Part shown: positions 1 through 13,000 of the stretch, piece by piece
Layout: each line of letters begins with the position of its first letter
Position numbering within the stretch: the first letter of the stretch is position 1
NCBI GenBank assembly: GCA_012932295.1
Contig: JAAONU010000002.1
Location: 18,507,770 to 18,571,769, forward strand
Origin: Cyclina sinensis
Lineage: Eukaryota > Mollusca > Bivalvia > Venerida > Veneridae
Reading direction: 5' to 3'
Length of the DNA stretch: 64,000 bases
Notes under the pieces: model-generated
Database searches by the model: none
What the model saw: only the letters and a program-made list of their open reading frames with translations
Told to the model about the DNA's origin: nothing
Made by a program: the position numbers and the translations under genes

Positions 1-21
1 TTCTCTCTCTCCTCTCCCTCT

Positions 22-56
<35 letters not shown>

Positions 57-57
57 A
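1..57. repeat. (CT)n microsatellite
   Basis: Pure CT/C tract at the window edge, intronic to SIDT. Positions 58-900 hold AT-rich intron and short fragments of the TGACCTTGACC repeats, with no exon seen. Confidence 0.95.
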
Positions 58-901
58 AAAGAGACCCCACCCCCACCAAAAACAAAAAAACAAAAAACAA
101 CAACAACAACTTGGCACGGTACATCAACCTTTGTGCCAAAATTATTTCAAAATCCTTGACCTTTGTTGAAGTATGCAGATGATGCAACACATGGTTTCAA
201 TGTGGTTAACATTTGTGCAACCTTAATTTTGTGGTGGTATAATGACAGAGTTGAGAGAACACACACGAAAAACAGACCCAACTTTTTAAACAGACCCTTC
301 TCACCTTGAAGTGTGACCTTGACCTTGGAAGTACAAACCTAGCTCTTGTGCATGACAAATTTTCTCATGATGATGAGCATTGCTGTCAAGTATTTCTTAA
401 ATCCATTCATACAAAGAGTTATAGATTTATTTTCGAACAGATGCACACATGAAAAGACCGACGGACAAGTGACTCCAGTATACACCTGTAAACTTCCTTT
501 GTAGGTGTATAATAAAGATAAACAATGCAATATGGTTTAGTAATCTTTCTAGGTTATAGTAAATAATTTTCTATTTTTTTAGATTGTTGTAGTAATGATG
601 TGAGAAATAGGTCTTTTTTTATATCATGAAATAACTGATAGGTCATGCTCAGCTGCCATAATGTTTAATAGTCTAACTTTGAAACTGGCAAAGTTTAGTA
701 TCCCTTTAAACATATGACTCAATAATAATGTAAATATTCCATAAGCACCGTGAAATGTTAACAGATCTGGAGAGTGAAAATCTGGATATGTTTTACTAAC
801 ATTAGTTTGAAGATAACTACAGTTATATTTAAATGCATGTAAAAAAGCTTCTTGTCTTTTTCCAAACCAAGATCTGTGACTGAGTTTGTGTTTGTTCTTA
901 C

Positions 902-1010
902 CTTTGAAATGATATAAAACATTGTGTAGAGGAGAAGGTTGCCTATAAATATTCCAAGCAGGAAGCTGGCAAAGTCTGATGTATTGTTCTTGGCTACACC
1001 ATAAATTGCA
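902..1010 (-). CDS. SIDT: SIDT exon 19b (TM9, second alternative)
   Basis: 109 bp, acceptor ATTATTTCAG, donor GTAAGA. Encodes [20 protein letters not shown] and [16 protein letters not shown]. It covers the same protein segment as 19a and is somewhat closer to vertebrate SIDT (NLLLY..FYII.K). Reading frame, splice signals and phases are intact, so it is not a pseudoexon. A second, out-of-frame acceptor lies 35 bases upstream. The next exons are beyond the left edge. Confidence 0.93.
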
Positions 1011-4000
1011 CTGAAATAATTGGGAAAACAGAGGGAATGTATGCACTGAAACAAGAGAATGACATGTATGCACCCCCCTCCTCCTAAAAATTTCAAGTTT
1101 GCCGGCTGTGTGTCAAATGTTACTCAATTAACTAAGCAGTAACAGTTTTCAAATTCTATCTGGCTGTGACCTTGACCTTTGACCTACTGACATCAAGAAT
1201 AGTAGGGATCTTCTACTCAAAAAGGGCAACCGATCTTGAAGACTGTGGGTTAAATAGTACTCAAGTTATTATGCGAAACAATTTTCAAATTCACAGTAAC
1301 CATGACCTTGACCTTTGACCTAATGATCCCAAAAACAATAGGGGTCTTCTACTCAGTAAGACCAACCACACTTGGAAATTTGAAGGGCGTAGATCGAATG
1401 GTACTTGGGTTATTCAGCTGAAACCATCTTAAAAATTAATGGTAACCATGACCTTGACCTTTGACCTACTGACCTGCCAAAAAATGACCTTCTACTGAGT
1501 CAGGGCAACCACCCTATGAAGTTTGAAGGGTGTAGGTCAAATGGTACTTGAATAATAGAGTGGACATGGTATTCAATTCAACGTTTCAGTGACCTCAGCA
1601 ACAGGAACTTCTACTAAAAAAGGGCAACCACCCTATGAAGTTTGAAGAGTGTAGGTCAAACGGTATTCAAGTTATTGAGCAGACATGTTTTTCAAATTCA
1701 AGGTGACCTTTCACCTACTGACCCAAAATCAATAGGTGTCATCTACAGGTCATGTCCAACATCCCCACCAGATCTGACGACTGTAGGCTAAAGGGATCTC
1801 TATTTATCGACTGGACAAGGTCTGGTCTAGGGATAGACCGACCAACCAACATGTGCAAAGCAATATACCCCCAATTAGAAGGGTGGCATAATAACTGGAG
1901 AACTAGGAAAATGACTGCACTGACATAACAGGAGAAATAGGGAAATGATTACTCTGAAAAAAAATAAAAAAAAAATACTTGCACTGAAGTAATGAATCAA
2001 GCTTTACACTCAATGCCCTGGTCATCGATCAATTGTAATTTGTGGTGGAAATACATTTAGTAATGGCCAACAGGAAAGCAAGCATCACCACAGGTTTACT
2101 ACACCTGTCATTATTTTAACAGAGGAAACACATGTGCATGGGCAAGTTGTAAATTTTCAAGTATTTGCTCAAACTGGCCAAACTCGTCTGCTGACTGATT
2201 TCAGGGACAACATCAAACCATCCATTCCAGCTAGCACTTCTGTATTCTTTGCAGAATATGATCAAAATCTTACATCCTAATTATTGACTGGATTTTGTGA
2301 GAAATTCTTTTAACACTACAAAGGCCCAAGGGTGTCAAGATTCAGCAAAAATCTTAAGTCTGCAAATCTGAATCCAGATACACTTCAAGACAAACTATAA
2401 GAGATTTTTGCTAGTAGGGTTGCAGGTCATTTCACTGTAAAATCTTTTCCAAATTTGATAGTATCACCTATTGGCTTAGTCCAAAAAAATCACCTGGAGA
2501 GTTCAGACTGATACACCATATATTTGCTGGGGATTCAGTTAACAACTTCATACCCATACAATTTTGCTCAATGCATTAAAGTCAAAATCATTACCATTTG
2601 AGGCTTAGAACTTGATTCAGATAAAGAGGAGGTTTGTTTATCAGCCGAAAAATCAAAGAGGTACTAAGCAGACAAACTTCAAGAAAACTTCTACCCTGCA
2701 GGACATGCACTGTTTAATTGGCTCACAAATTTTAGTTGCAGGGAAATTTCTATGGGACCTCTTTTCTGTCAGTATCTAATGAATGCAACATGTGAACTTA
2801 CAAAGCCTCATCATCACATATGAATAACCAAACACATAAGGCTGGACTTGTTAATGTGGCAATCTTCTTTGACCAGTATAATCGAATATCCTTCTTCTAT
2901 GACAGGTTTTAGGTCTCCAATAATGATGTTCAGCTTTATACTGATAGGGCTGTTGGGAAAGGCTCTGGTAGCCTGGCCTGAGACCTGGTTCAAGGAGGGT
3001 ATTACACAACATATAACAGTCATGGAGTTGTTCCCTGTTTTTGTTTCTCATGTTATCTGGGGTCTTCAATTTTGCAATAAAAAGATAAGATTTAATTGTG
3101 ACAATGAGGCAGTTGTGCATATCATAAAAAGTTACACTTGTAAATCAGCTCTCATTATGTGTCTGCTACACAAATTAACATGTAAATGTTCACAACTTAA
3201 TGTAGTCATTTGCACTTTGAAATCTAATGCTCTGTCTCATTTTCAGAAGGACAAGTTCAAAGAGTTAGCCCCAAATTCAAACCAAGAACTATCCAAAGCA
3301 AAAGAGCAGACCTGGACCAGCTTCTACTCAGAGCGCAGTATCTAGTGAAGAACAGTATAAGCCCCAATATGTCGAAATCATATCACACCACTTTATACTC
3401 ATTCTGGTCATTTTGGTGTGAATATCAATTGTAGCAGTCTGGACCAATAAGTGCCATGCATTTGGCTTACTTTAACTCTTACTGTTTTTCCACAGTCTCC
3501 ATGCAAGTTCTATATAAGCTTATATTTCTAACCTGAAATTTTGGCATTGACAAATTTATAACCTGTAAATTATTGGAAGGATGTTCTCCTAACAGAAAAT
3601 CCAAAAATCAACAGGCGTTACTGTGCAACTGTTAATGGTGATGAACACTATCACTTCATGTACAGCAAGCCCTTCGTAACATATTATGTTAAGAAGTATA
3701 ATGTATGTTGATCATAGACAGCTGATTGATTAGGCTTGTCTATACACTGGGTTTTTTTTTTTGGTCAGCCAGTTGGGTAGGCCTGTAGTGTTAGTCCTGT
3801 AGTTTATTTATATCCTCATGGTGTTTAGTGTGTTTACTGAGCTTTGCCCAGTTGAGTGTTGCATAACTCTTAATTGCAGCCCTTATCCACACAAGGACTA
3901 CAGTTATTTCATTTTCATAACAGGTTGTAAATTTGTGCTTGGTCATTCTTCTCTGGTTCAACTAGAACTATCGCTGAATGCGATTCATACCCCCACCAAT

Positions 4001-7000
4001 GTCCTTGACAGAAGACGACATGGAAAGGTGGTTAAGGGAATAACCTTATTGGCACAAATACATATACATAAAAAGAAATTATCTCTGGTGAAAAAAACAA
4101 ACAAATTGTACAGGTAATAGTATAAATATATATTGTCAAATCATGTTCCAAACAGTTACAAATAACCTTTCATTTTCGGGAATATCTGTTCTAGTTTCAG
4201 AAACATTTAAGTATTAATGGTTATATCAGAACATTTTCTAAGCCTAAAAGGAGCATAACTTGTGTCATAATTCAATGGAATTGTAGAATTTTCGTCATCT
4301 GAGCTTGCTTGTAACCATTCATATAAATTTTAAGTTTCAAGTAAATATCTGTTCTGGTTTAAGAAATATTATAGTAAATAAATTTAAAGACATAAAAATG
4401 GACTTAACTTTGTCAAAATACAATACAAAGTTATCCCCCCCACTTTTTTTAGTTATGAAACTTGACCTGCATATCTTACTTGCGACACTTCATATGTATT
4501 TGAAGTTTCAAATGATTATCTGTTCTAGTTTTATGGGTTCTGCACATTGCACAGTTGGGGTGAACATTTGAGTCAAGTTTGAAGAAAATCCTTCCATTAG
4601 TATAGAATTTATAGAGCGGACATGACATATTGTCTAGTATTGATTGTAAGTAAATTAAAAGACTTAAAAAGGGGCATAACTTTGTCAAAATGCAATACAG
4701 AGTTATGAAACTTGACCTGCATATCTTACTTGTGATACCTCATATATCTTTTAAGTTTCAAGCAAATATCAGTGCTAGTTTCAGAAATATTCAAATACAT
4801 GTTAAAATTTAAGAATATTTTCTAAGTCAATTTTGACCTTCAAGTGTGACCTTGACCTTAAGCCGGCACAAAGGTAACATGGGTTCTGCACATAACCTTG
4901 TTGAGTTGAACATTTGAGTAAAGTTTGAAGAAAATTCTTCCATTAGTATAGGATTTATAGAGCGGACACGACATATTGTCTAATATTTGATTGTATGTAA
5001 ATTTGAAGACTTAAAAAGGGGCATAACTTTGTCAAAATGCAATACAGAGTTATGAAACTTGACCTGCATATCCTAATTGTGACACTTCATATATATTTTA
5101 AGTTTCAAGCAAATACGTTTTCTAGTTTCAGAAATATTCAAATACATGTTAAAATTTAAGAATATTTTCTAAGTCAATTTTTGACCTTCAAGTGTGACCT
5201 TGACCTTAAGCCGGCAAAAGGGTAACATGGGTTCTGCACATCCCCTTGTTGAGGTGAACATTTGAGCCAAGATTAAAGAAAATCTTTCAATTAGTGTAGG
5301 ACTTACAGAGTGGACACGACATAATGTCTTATATTTGATTGTTTGATATTTGACCTTCAATTGTGACCTTGACCTTGAGCCAACACATGGGCAACATGGG
5401 TTCTGCACATCTCCTTGTTGAGGTGAACATTTCAGCCAAGTTTGAAGAAAATCCTTCAGTTGGTATAGGATTTATAGAGCGGACACGAAAATGGAGACGG
5501 ACGGACGGACCGACATACGGACGCGACAAAGCGAATCCATTATAGCCCCCCAACATTTTGTAGTGGGGGTATAATGACTACACTGAAATAATTGTGGGAA
5601 GGGAAAATAACTAAACTGAAATAATTTGGGATCATGGAAAAATAACTAAACTGAAATAATTGTGGGAAAGGAAAATAACTAAGGAACAAGGAAAGGAACT
5701 ACACACATCCAGGTTGTACTGGCAGACTGGTATTCAGAAACTTGGGAGTGTTTTAAAAATGGTCAAATATATCTAGTATATATCTAACTGGGTTATCAAA
5801 GAACAACATACCTTCATGCAAACATAAAATACCATGTATATAGCTAAATTTGTGGTGAACACGGCAAGCAGTAGACTGGCAAAATCTGAGGGTTGCCCTA
5901 AGGCTCCATAAACTGCACTACAGGAAATAAGACATTTAGTAAGGAAAGTTCATACATATATCTCAACTTTTTCAGAGGCCTGACAATTTTGCAAGGTTCA
6001 TATATTACAGAAAAGCTGCCTTAGCCAAAGATACAGTTATATGATGTCCATCTAGAGAATGTTGTCAAATGACAAACAGTTTTTGTAACAAATATCTTCA
6101 AATATCTTCAAAATTTATTAATAAAACCATAAAGTTAACTTCACAAATATGTTATGATGGATCAGTGGGCCAGTTGAAATGCAAGTGTAATCAAGGGGTC
6201 AAAAACTCTGTCCCCTGTCTCTCCACTAACACTTCTGATTGTCTTTAATATGTGAAGTTAAACTGAGGTTGTTTAAATCAGTGCTACTCTTGGTAACTGG
6301 TTCCTAGTTTTCTGGCCTCTACTAACACTGAAGCAGTGATTATAGCAGTTGAAGTCAATACAACCATTAAGTAAAGATCCAGCCAAGTCTTGGTCAAAAG
6401 TCTAAGGCCTGATTACTACACTAGTGTACCTCCACAAGAAATATTTAACAAGAAAACCATAATGGCTCACCAAGAAAAACAAATGACATGTAATGAATTT
6501 ATCACCAAAATGAACAAGAGCACCGCTGGGTGGAGCATTAAATGCCCGAAGAGTGTTTTTTCTAAGTATGATGCATTTGTGATATAAGGGAGGAAACCTT
6601 AGGCTTTAAAATTAAATGATTTGCTTAAAATTTTAAATTTTTTTACCTTTGACTTACTAAACCCAAAATCAATAGGGGTCATTCACTCAATGTGTGCAAC
6701 CATTATATGAATTTTGAAGTCTCTATGACAAATGGTTGTCGAGTTACAGAGTGTAAATGATTCTAAACATTTAGGTCACTGTGACCTTAACCTATGACAT
6801 ACTGATCCCAAAATATATAGGGGTCATTCAATCAATGTGTGCAATCACAATATAAAGTTTGAAGTCTCTATAACAAATGAGTGTCAAGTTACAAGGGGGA
6901 AATGGTTTTCAATGTTAAGGCCTATGTGACCTTGACCTTTGACCTACTGACCCCAAAATGTATAGGGGTCATCCACTCAATGTGTGCAATCATGATATTA

Positions 7001-10000
7001 AGTTTGAAGTCTCTTTGACAAATGACTGTCAAGTTACATGGCAGAAATGGTTTTCAATGAAAGGTCACTGTGACCTTGACCTTTGACCTACTGACCTCAA
7101 AATCAATAGGGGTCATTCACTTAATGTGTGCAACCACTATAAGAATTTTGAAGTTTCTACGACACATGTTTATCGAGTTAAAGAGTGTAAATAATTCTAA
7201 CCATTTAGGTCACTGTGACCTAGACCTTTGAAATACTGACCCCAAAATTCAAAATGCCTGCAGTCATGATATAAAGTTTGAAGTCTCTATAACAAATGAT
7301 TGTCAAGTTACATAGCAGAAATTGTTTTCAACGTTAAGGTCACTGTGACCTTGACCTTTGTTCTTTTGACTCCAAAATCAATAGGGGTCATTCACTCAAT
7401 GTGTGCAACAATTACATGAATTTTGAAGTCTCTACGGCAAATGTTGGTTGAAAACAATAGGGGTCATTCACTTAATGTGTGCAACCACTATAAGAATTTT
7501 GAAGTCTCTATGACAATTGGTTGTCGAGTTACAGACTGTAAATGATTATAAACATTTAGGTCACTTGATCTTTGACATACTGACTCCAAAATGTATAGGG
7601 GTCATCCTCTCAATGTGTGAAATTATGATATTAAGTTTGAAGTCTCTAAAACATATGATTGTCAAGTTACAAGTGGGAAATGGTTCTCAATGTTTAGGCC
7701 TATGTGACCTTGACCTTTGAGCTACTGACTCTAAAATCAAAAGGGGTCATCCACTTAATGTGGGCAATAATCAAAAGAAGGTAAAATACTGTAGGCCAAA
7801 GAGTACTCAAGTTATCCTCCAGACACCAAATTGCTAACAGACGGACAGACAGACTGACGGACAGACGCCCTGGACCATAACATAATATGCCCCCTTAGGC
7901 CATATAAAAAGAATGAACTAAAGCTTTGCAGAAGATGACCTCTTACAAGTGTGACACTGACCTTTGACCTAGAGACCTGGTTCATGCGCGCAACACTGTT
8001 TCATGATGGTGAACTTTTTTGTCAAGTAATACTAAAATCCCTCAATGCATGTACAAGATATGTTCCCTGACAAAATCTGGACATTTCATCATCTCTAGTG
8101 ACCTTGAACTTACATATATGGACCAGAATTATGCATGTAACCCTCAGTCTCATGATGGTGAAAATTTATGTTAGAATCCCTCAATTCATGATGACTAAAT
8201 GGTCCATACACACATTCTCGTATTTTTATCTGTCTTTGACCTCTATGTGTGACCCTTACCTTGGCCACAGGGACCTGAATTTTGCATACAACACACCGCC
8301 TTACAATTGTCAACATTTAAGCCAAGTTATATTAAAATCTCTCGAAACATATAGAAGTTTTGCTCCAGACAAGGGTTTTCGACTGACCTCTTGGTGTGAT
8401 CTTGACCTTTGACCTAGAGACCTGGTTCATGCGCGCAACGTTACGTTTTATAATGGTGAGCTTTAGTATCAAGTACGGTAATACTAAAATCCTTCCATAA
8501 ATGTAGAAAATATGCTCCGGACAAAATCTGGACATTTCATCATCTCTAGTGACCTTGACCTTGCATATATGGACCTGGATTATGCCTGAAATGCTCAGTC
8601 TCATGATGGTGAACATTTCTGATAGAATACCTCAATTCATGATGACATTTCATATCTTTTCAACTGACCTTTGACTTCTATGTGTGACCCTTACCTTGGT
8701 CATCTGACTTTCCACCACCTTGAGATTTCATTCAGGAAGAATTTTAAAGATATTTCTACATATTTCTAAGTCAAACATGTGATTCTTTGAGCAGCATCAA
8801 TAGAGATTGCAGGGACATAATCTGAAGCGACATGGCCGAGGTCCACTAGACAATACTAAACACCAAATGAAAGAAGTCTCAACCTTATGGTTTCTGACAA
8901 GAAGATTTTTTAAGAGTTTGTCTATCTGAGTCTATTTTTAAACATCTAACCCCCAAGGGTGGAGCAAAAATGACCCCATGGGTCTTTGTAGAGATCCCAT
9001 AGAGAATGCTTTGTACAATATTGTAGGCGAGGGCAAGAGTGACCCAAAGGACATTATTTGTATACTCTTGGTAGAGGACTGCAAGACAATGCTACACACC
9101 AAATAAAAGAGCTCTAGGCAAAATAGTTTAAAATAAGAAGATTTTATACAGTTTTTCGTAACTATTGCCATTGCAACATGTTCTGCAAGGAATAAATTTA
9201 TTTGAAGATCTTTGGTAAAGATTCATGCAAGGAGCATCCCTGCCAAGTTTCATCAACATTTACTTAGTGATCAAGGAGGAGATGTTGTTACAGCAAACAG
9301 TTGATGATAGATGAAGGACAAAAGGCAATCACAAAAGCTTTCCTTGAAGACACTGTGATCAGGTGTGCTAAAAAATGGTTACCATGTTCATTTCTTACAG
9401 AATTTAAAATCTTGTGAATTTACTATTGTGTTTTTACTCACATGCTCCAGTTGACAACATTTCCCAGAATAAGTAAGATAAGGCGATTCTGAAAAAGTGA
9501 AGCATTTACAAGATAAAAGTACTCTCTCATCATTTAATTACCTATGTTGCAGACAAAAGTAATCTCTCATCATTTAATTGCCTATGTTGCACACAAAAGT
9601 ACTCTCTCATCATTTAATTGCCTATGTTGCAGACAAAAGTACTCTCTCATCATTTAATTGCCTATGTTGCAGACAAAAATAGTCTCTCATCATTTAATTG
9701 CCTATGTTGCAGACAAAAGTACTCTCTCATCATTTAATTGCCTATGTTGCAGACAAAAATACTATCTCATCATTTAATTGCCTATGTTGCAGATAAAAGT
9801 ACTCTCTCATCATTTAATTGCCTATGTTGCAGACAAAAGTACTATCTCATCATTTAATTGCCTATATTGCAGAAAAAAATACTCCCTCACCATTTAATTG
9901 CCTAATATATGTTGCAGACAAAAGTACTCTATCATCATTTAATTGCTTTTGTTGCAGACAAAAGTACTCTCTCATCATTTAATTGCTTTTGTTGCAGACA

Positions 10001-13000
10001 AAAGTACTCTCTCATCATTTAATTGCCTATGTTGCAGACAAAAGTACTCTCTCATCATTTAATTGCCTATGTTGCAGACAAAAATACTCTCTCATCATTT
10101 AATTGCCTATGTTGCAGACAAAAGTACTCTCTCATCATTTAATTGCCTATGTTGCAGACAAAAGTACTCTCTCATCATTTAATTGCCTATGTTGCAGACA
10201 AAAGTACTCTCTCATCATTTAATTGCCTATGTTGCAGTCATCTTGTGCCACAGCTTAAAGATTCTAAATACTCCACTAAATATTTAAGAAAACATCTTAT
10301 ACATGTACATACTTTTATCACAACTATTTGAATAGGTTAACAGCTGAATCAATTCTAAAATTAAGATGTCTGCCAACAACATTATACATACTGCTTTGAA
10401 TGTGGGCTTCTGTTAAAAAGTTTACATTCAACAGAGTATAACTCATAACAATAGGCTAATGTTAATGACCACACCATTCTTAGATGATCCAAAAGTTGTC
10501 AAAATAATTAACATGTAACAGGGAATTACTTCAACAGTTTAACTGGAGGATCAGACTTTCAAACCTTTAAATGCAAACATGTTGGAACAACTAACAAGCC
10601 ATCTGTGACAGCTATAAAGTACTCATCTAAATATCAATAGAATCTATCATTGGGGGTGTTTGAAGATCAGGATATTAAAACCCGAGGGTGACCGATTCCC
10701 GCCAGAAACGAGCCTCTCTGTGACCGGTTCCCGCCAGAAACGAGCAAGGGAGGCTCGTTTCTGGCATGAACTGGTCACCCTTGGGTTTGGATATCCCAAT
10801 CTTCAACCACACCCAATGATTGATTATCTTTCTCATTAACTCACTCATGGAACCAAAAATACTAACAAACATCTACATCAAACAATACTAATATTCAACA
10901 TGGCGGAGACATGTTTCACCGATTCAAGTAAAAAAGGATTAAAAATAAACGTATTACGTAGCTTTAAGTATCAGGAATGAGTAAAGTTGATAAATTAAAG
11001 TGATATAAATGCAAATTAATCAGAGAACATGATTGTGATCTGTGTAAACACAGATAAATTTAAATGTCAATGCTCGAAATTGATTGAAATAATACAAGAA
11101 GTAGTCCCCATTCTAAAGTCATTTGAGATAAGCCCATGTGAGATAAGATTTTCCACCACGGCTATTTTTAGTAACATTTTCGGATTTTTCTGTCTAGTTA
11201 GTGAGAAAAATGCATAAATGTCCAGACACAAGATATTAGGAGGCCCTTATGGTTCTCCTGAGTCAAATGGCTCAGGTGAGCTACTAAAAAGGTACTACCA
11301 GTAATATTCCTTTCACATTTCCACTCAGTAAACATGAGGCACTTACCAGGTACATTGGCTTACTGCATTTGAGCCAGTCTGATATGATCATTAACCACAG
11401 TCTCTTAAATATGTACCGATCTGCAAGAGAAAAGCTCACTGTGACATCACCAGAATAGAACCAGACTATGTTGAACTAATTAGGAGAATAAAAAGAAGAC
11501 TAAGTAAAAATCTGGGGTACTAAAAAGTGGTAACACATGGAAGAAAAATTTAGTTTCCATATGCCTCCATACACAGCTTTGTAAGAGTTTGTGCCAGCAC
11601 TGATTATTTTAGCTGTAGAGTTGATGTATACAAAGATTAATCTTTCCTGTGTTGTAACATAGCAAGAACTTGAGTGACAGTATATAATTACCACCCTGCT
11701 TGCAGTAAAGGTGTTTGCCTTTGTGACAAGTGCAGAACAAGATCAACCTGCAAAGCTCACGATCTTCATTGTTCAAACAGTTAGTTTTCAATTACTTCTC
11801 AGATAATGATTAAAAAAACATGTCTCCAAACTGAGTAACTGACTAGTTCATACTATGAATTAAGCAGGCTAAGGTTATGTGATAATATGAATATTCCCAT
11901 ATAAAACAAATACCTATGAAATCTTAAGTTCCAAGAACTTGCGTATTTCAGACAGAACTAGTGTGATGATCTCCTTGTTCATACACAGATTTAAAAAGAT
12001 TTGCTAAATACCTAGTTTCCATCTACCCATATAGTACAGATGTATACTGAGCACTAGTGAAGCCCCCATATACACAATAGCAAACAGGATCCAGAAAATG
12101 CTTGTACCATATACCTGAAACAACAGAATACAATACTATGATTACAAGGTTTACTTATACGACCATGCATTCTCTGCTTCAAGATACATTACCTTCAAAA
12201 TCTGAATGATACAAAACTCAGCAGTGTTTGGAATCAAGCTGAGATACTATGGTTTTCCTCATTAAGCAGTACTGGTAGCAGATTTTCTTTGATATGGATT
12301 ACTGAAAGATTAAAGCATATTCTAAAAGGAAGTGTCTGCAACAGTTTTTATCTAGTCATCCAGACAAAGATAGCTGAGCCTGTATACAAAATCATCTGTT
12401 TAATATTCACTTGTCTCATGCAAGTATCTTACACAATCTTATCAGCCCAGTTTTTGAATTTGTTAGGCTATGATTTATGGAAGGGGATATCCGCCATTTC
12501 ACACGTTATTGTATTTGTTATTTCAATATGCCAGTTTCTTTTCAATGCTGCCAATTCATTTCCCATGTTGCTTTTTAGAAGTGCATTATCCATATTTGTA
12601 TGTACATTGCGATATTTTAATTATAACACCACTTTTAATGTTGCAACCATTGAAAACTAGTATGATTTTTATAATTCTGTCATAAGAATTCATATGCAGA
12701 TATTTTTTATAATGATTAAGCATTTGATTTGCTTACTATGCCAATAATATGAAAATCGTTGAGTTATAATTAATTCAATGTACTTCATAATTATGCAATT
12801 ATTTGAATTTTCATTAAGAATGTATTTTGCTAACTTTCTAAAACCATTATCAAACATATATTCGTTTCCAGAAAGATATGCATATAAAGTCGAACATTAT
12901 CTAACATATAATCGTCCTCATAAAAATGACTGCAACAAAATATGATTGTTCTCGTAATAATTTTGACATTACAAATCCAAGCCGAGAACCAGACCGCATT

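Noticed and set aside
624..1073. 149-codon minus-strand ORF as a gene
   Set aside because: It overlaps SIDT exon 19b in the wrong frame; the conserved helix is in the neighbouring frame.
9511..10237. CRISPR-like array
   Set aside because: Direct repeats with no unique spacers, in a eukaryotic intron: a minisatellite. The same applies to 20111-20430, 20555-22159 and 39648-41737.
12289..12685. Membrane-protein-like plus-strand ORFs (123 and 71 codons)
   Set aside because: They overlap an inverted repeat arm; the mirrored ORF at 13676-13864 shows that the signal is the foldback element.
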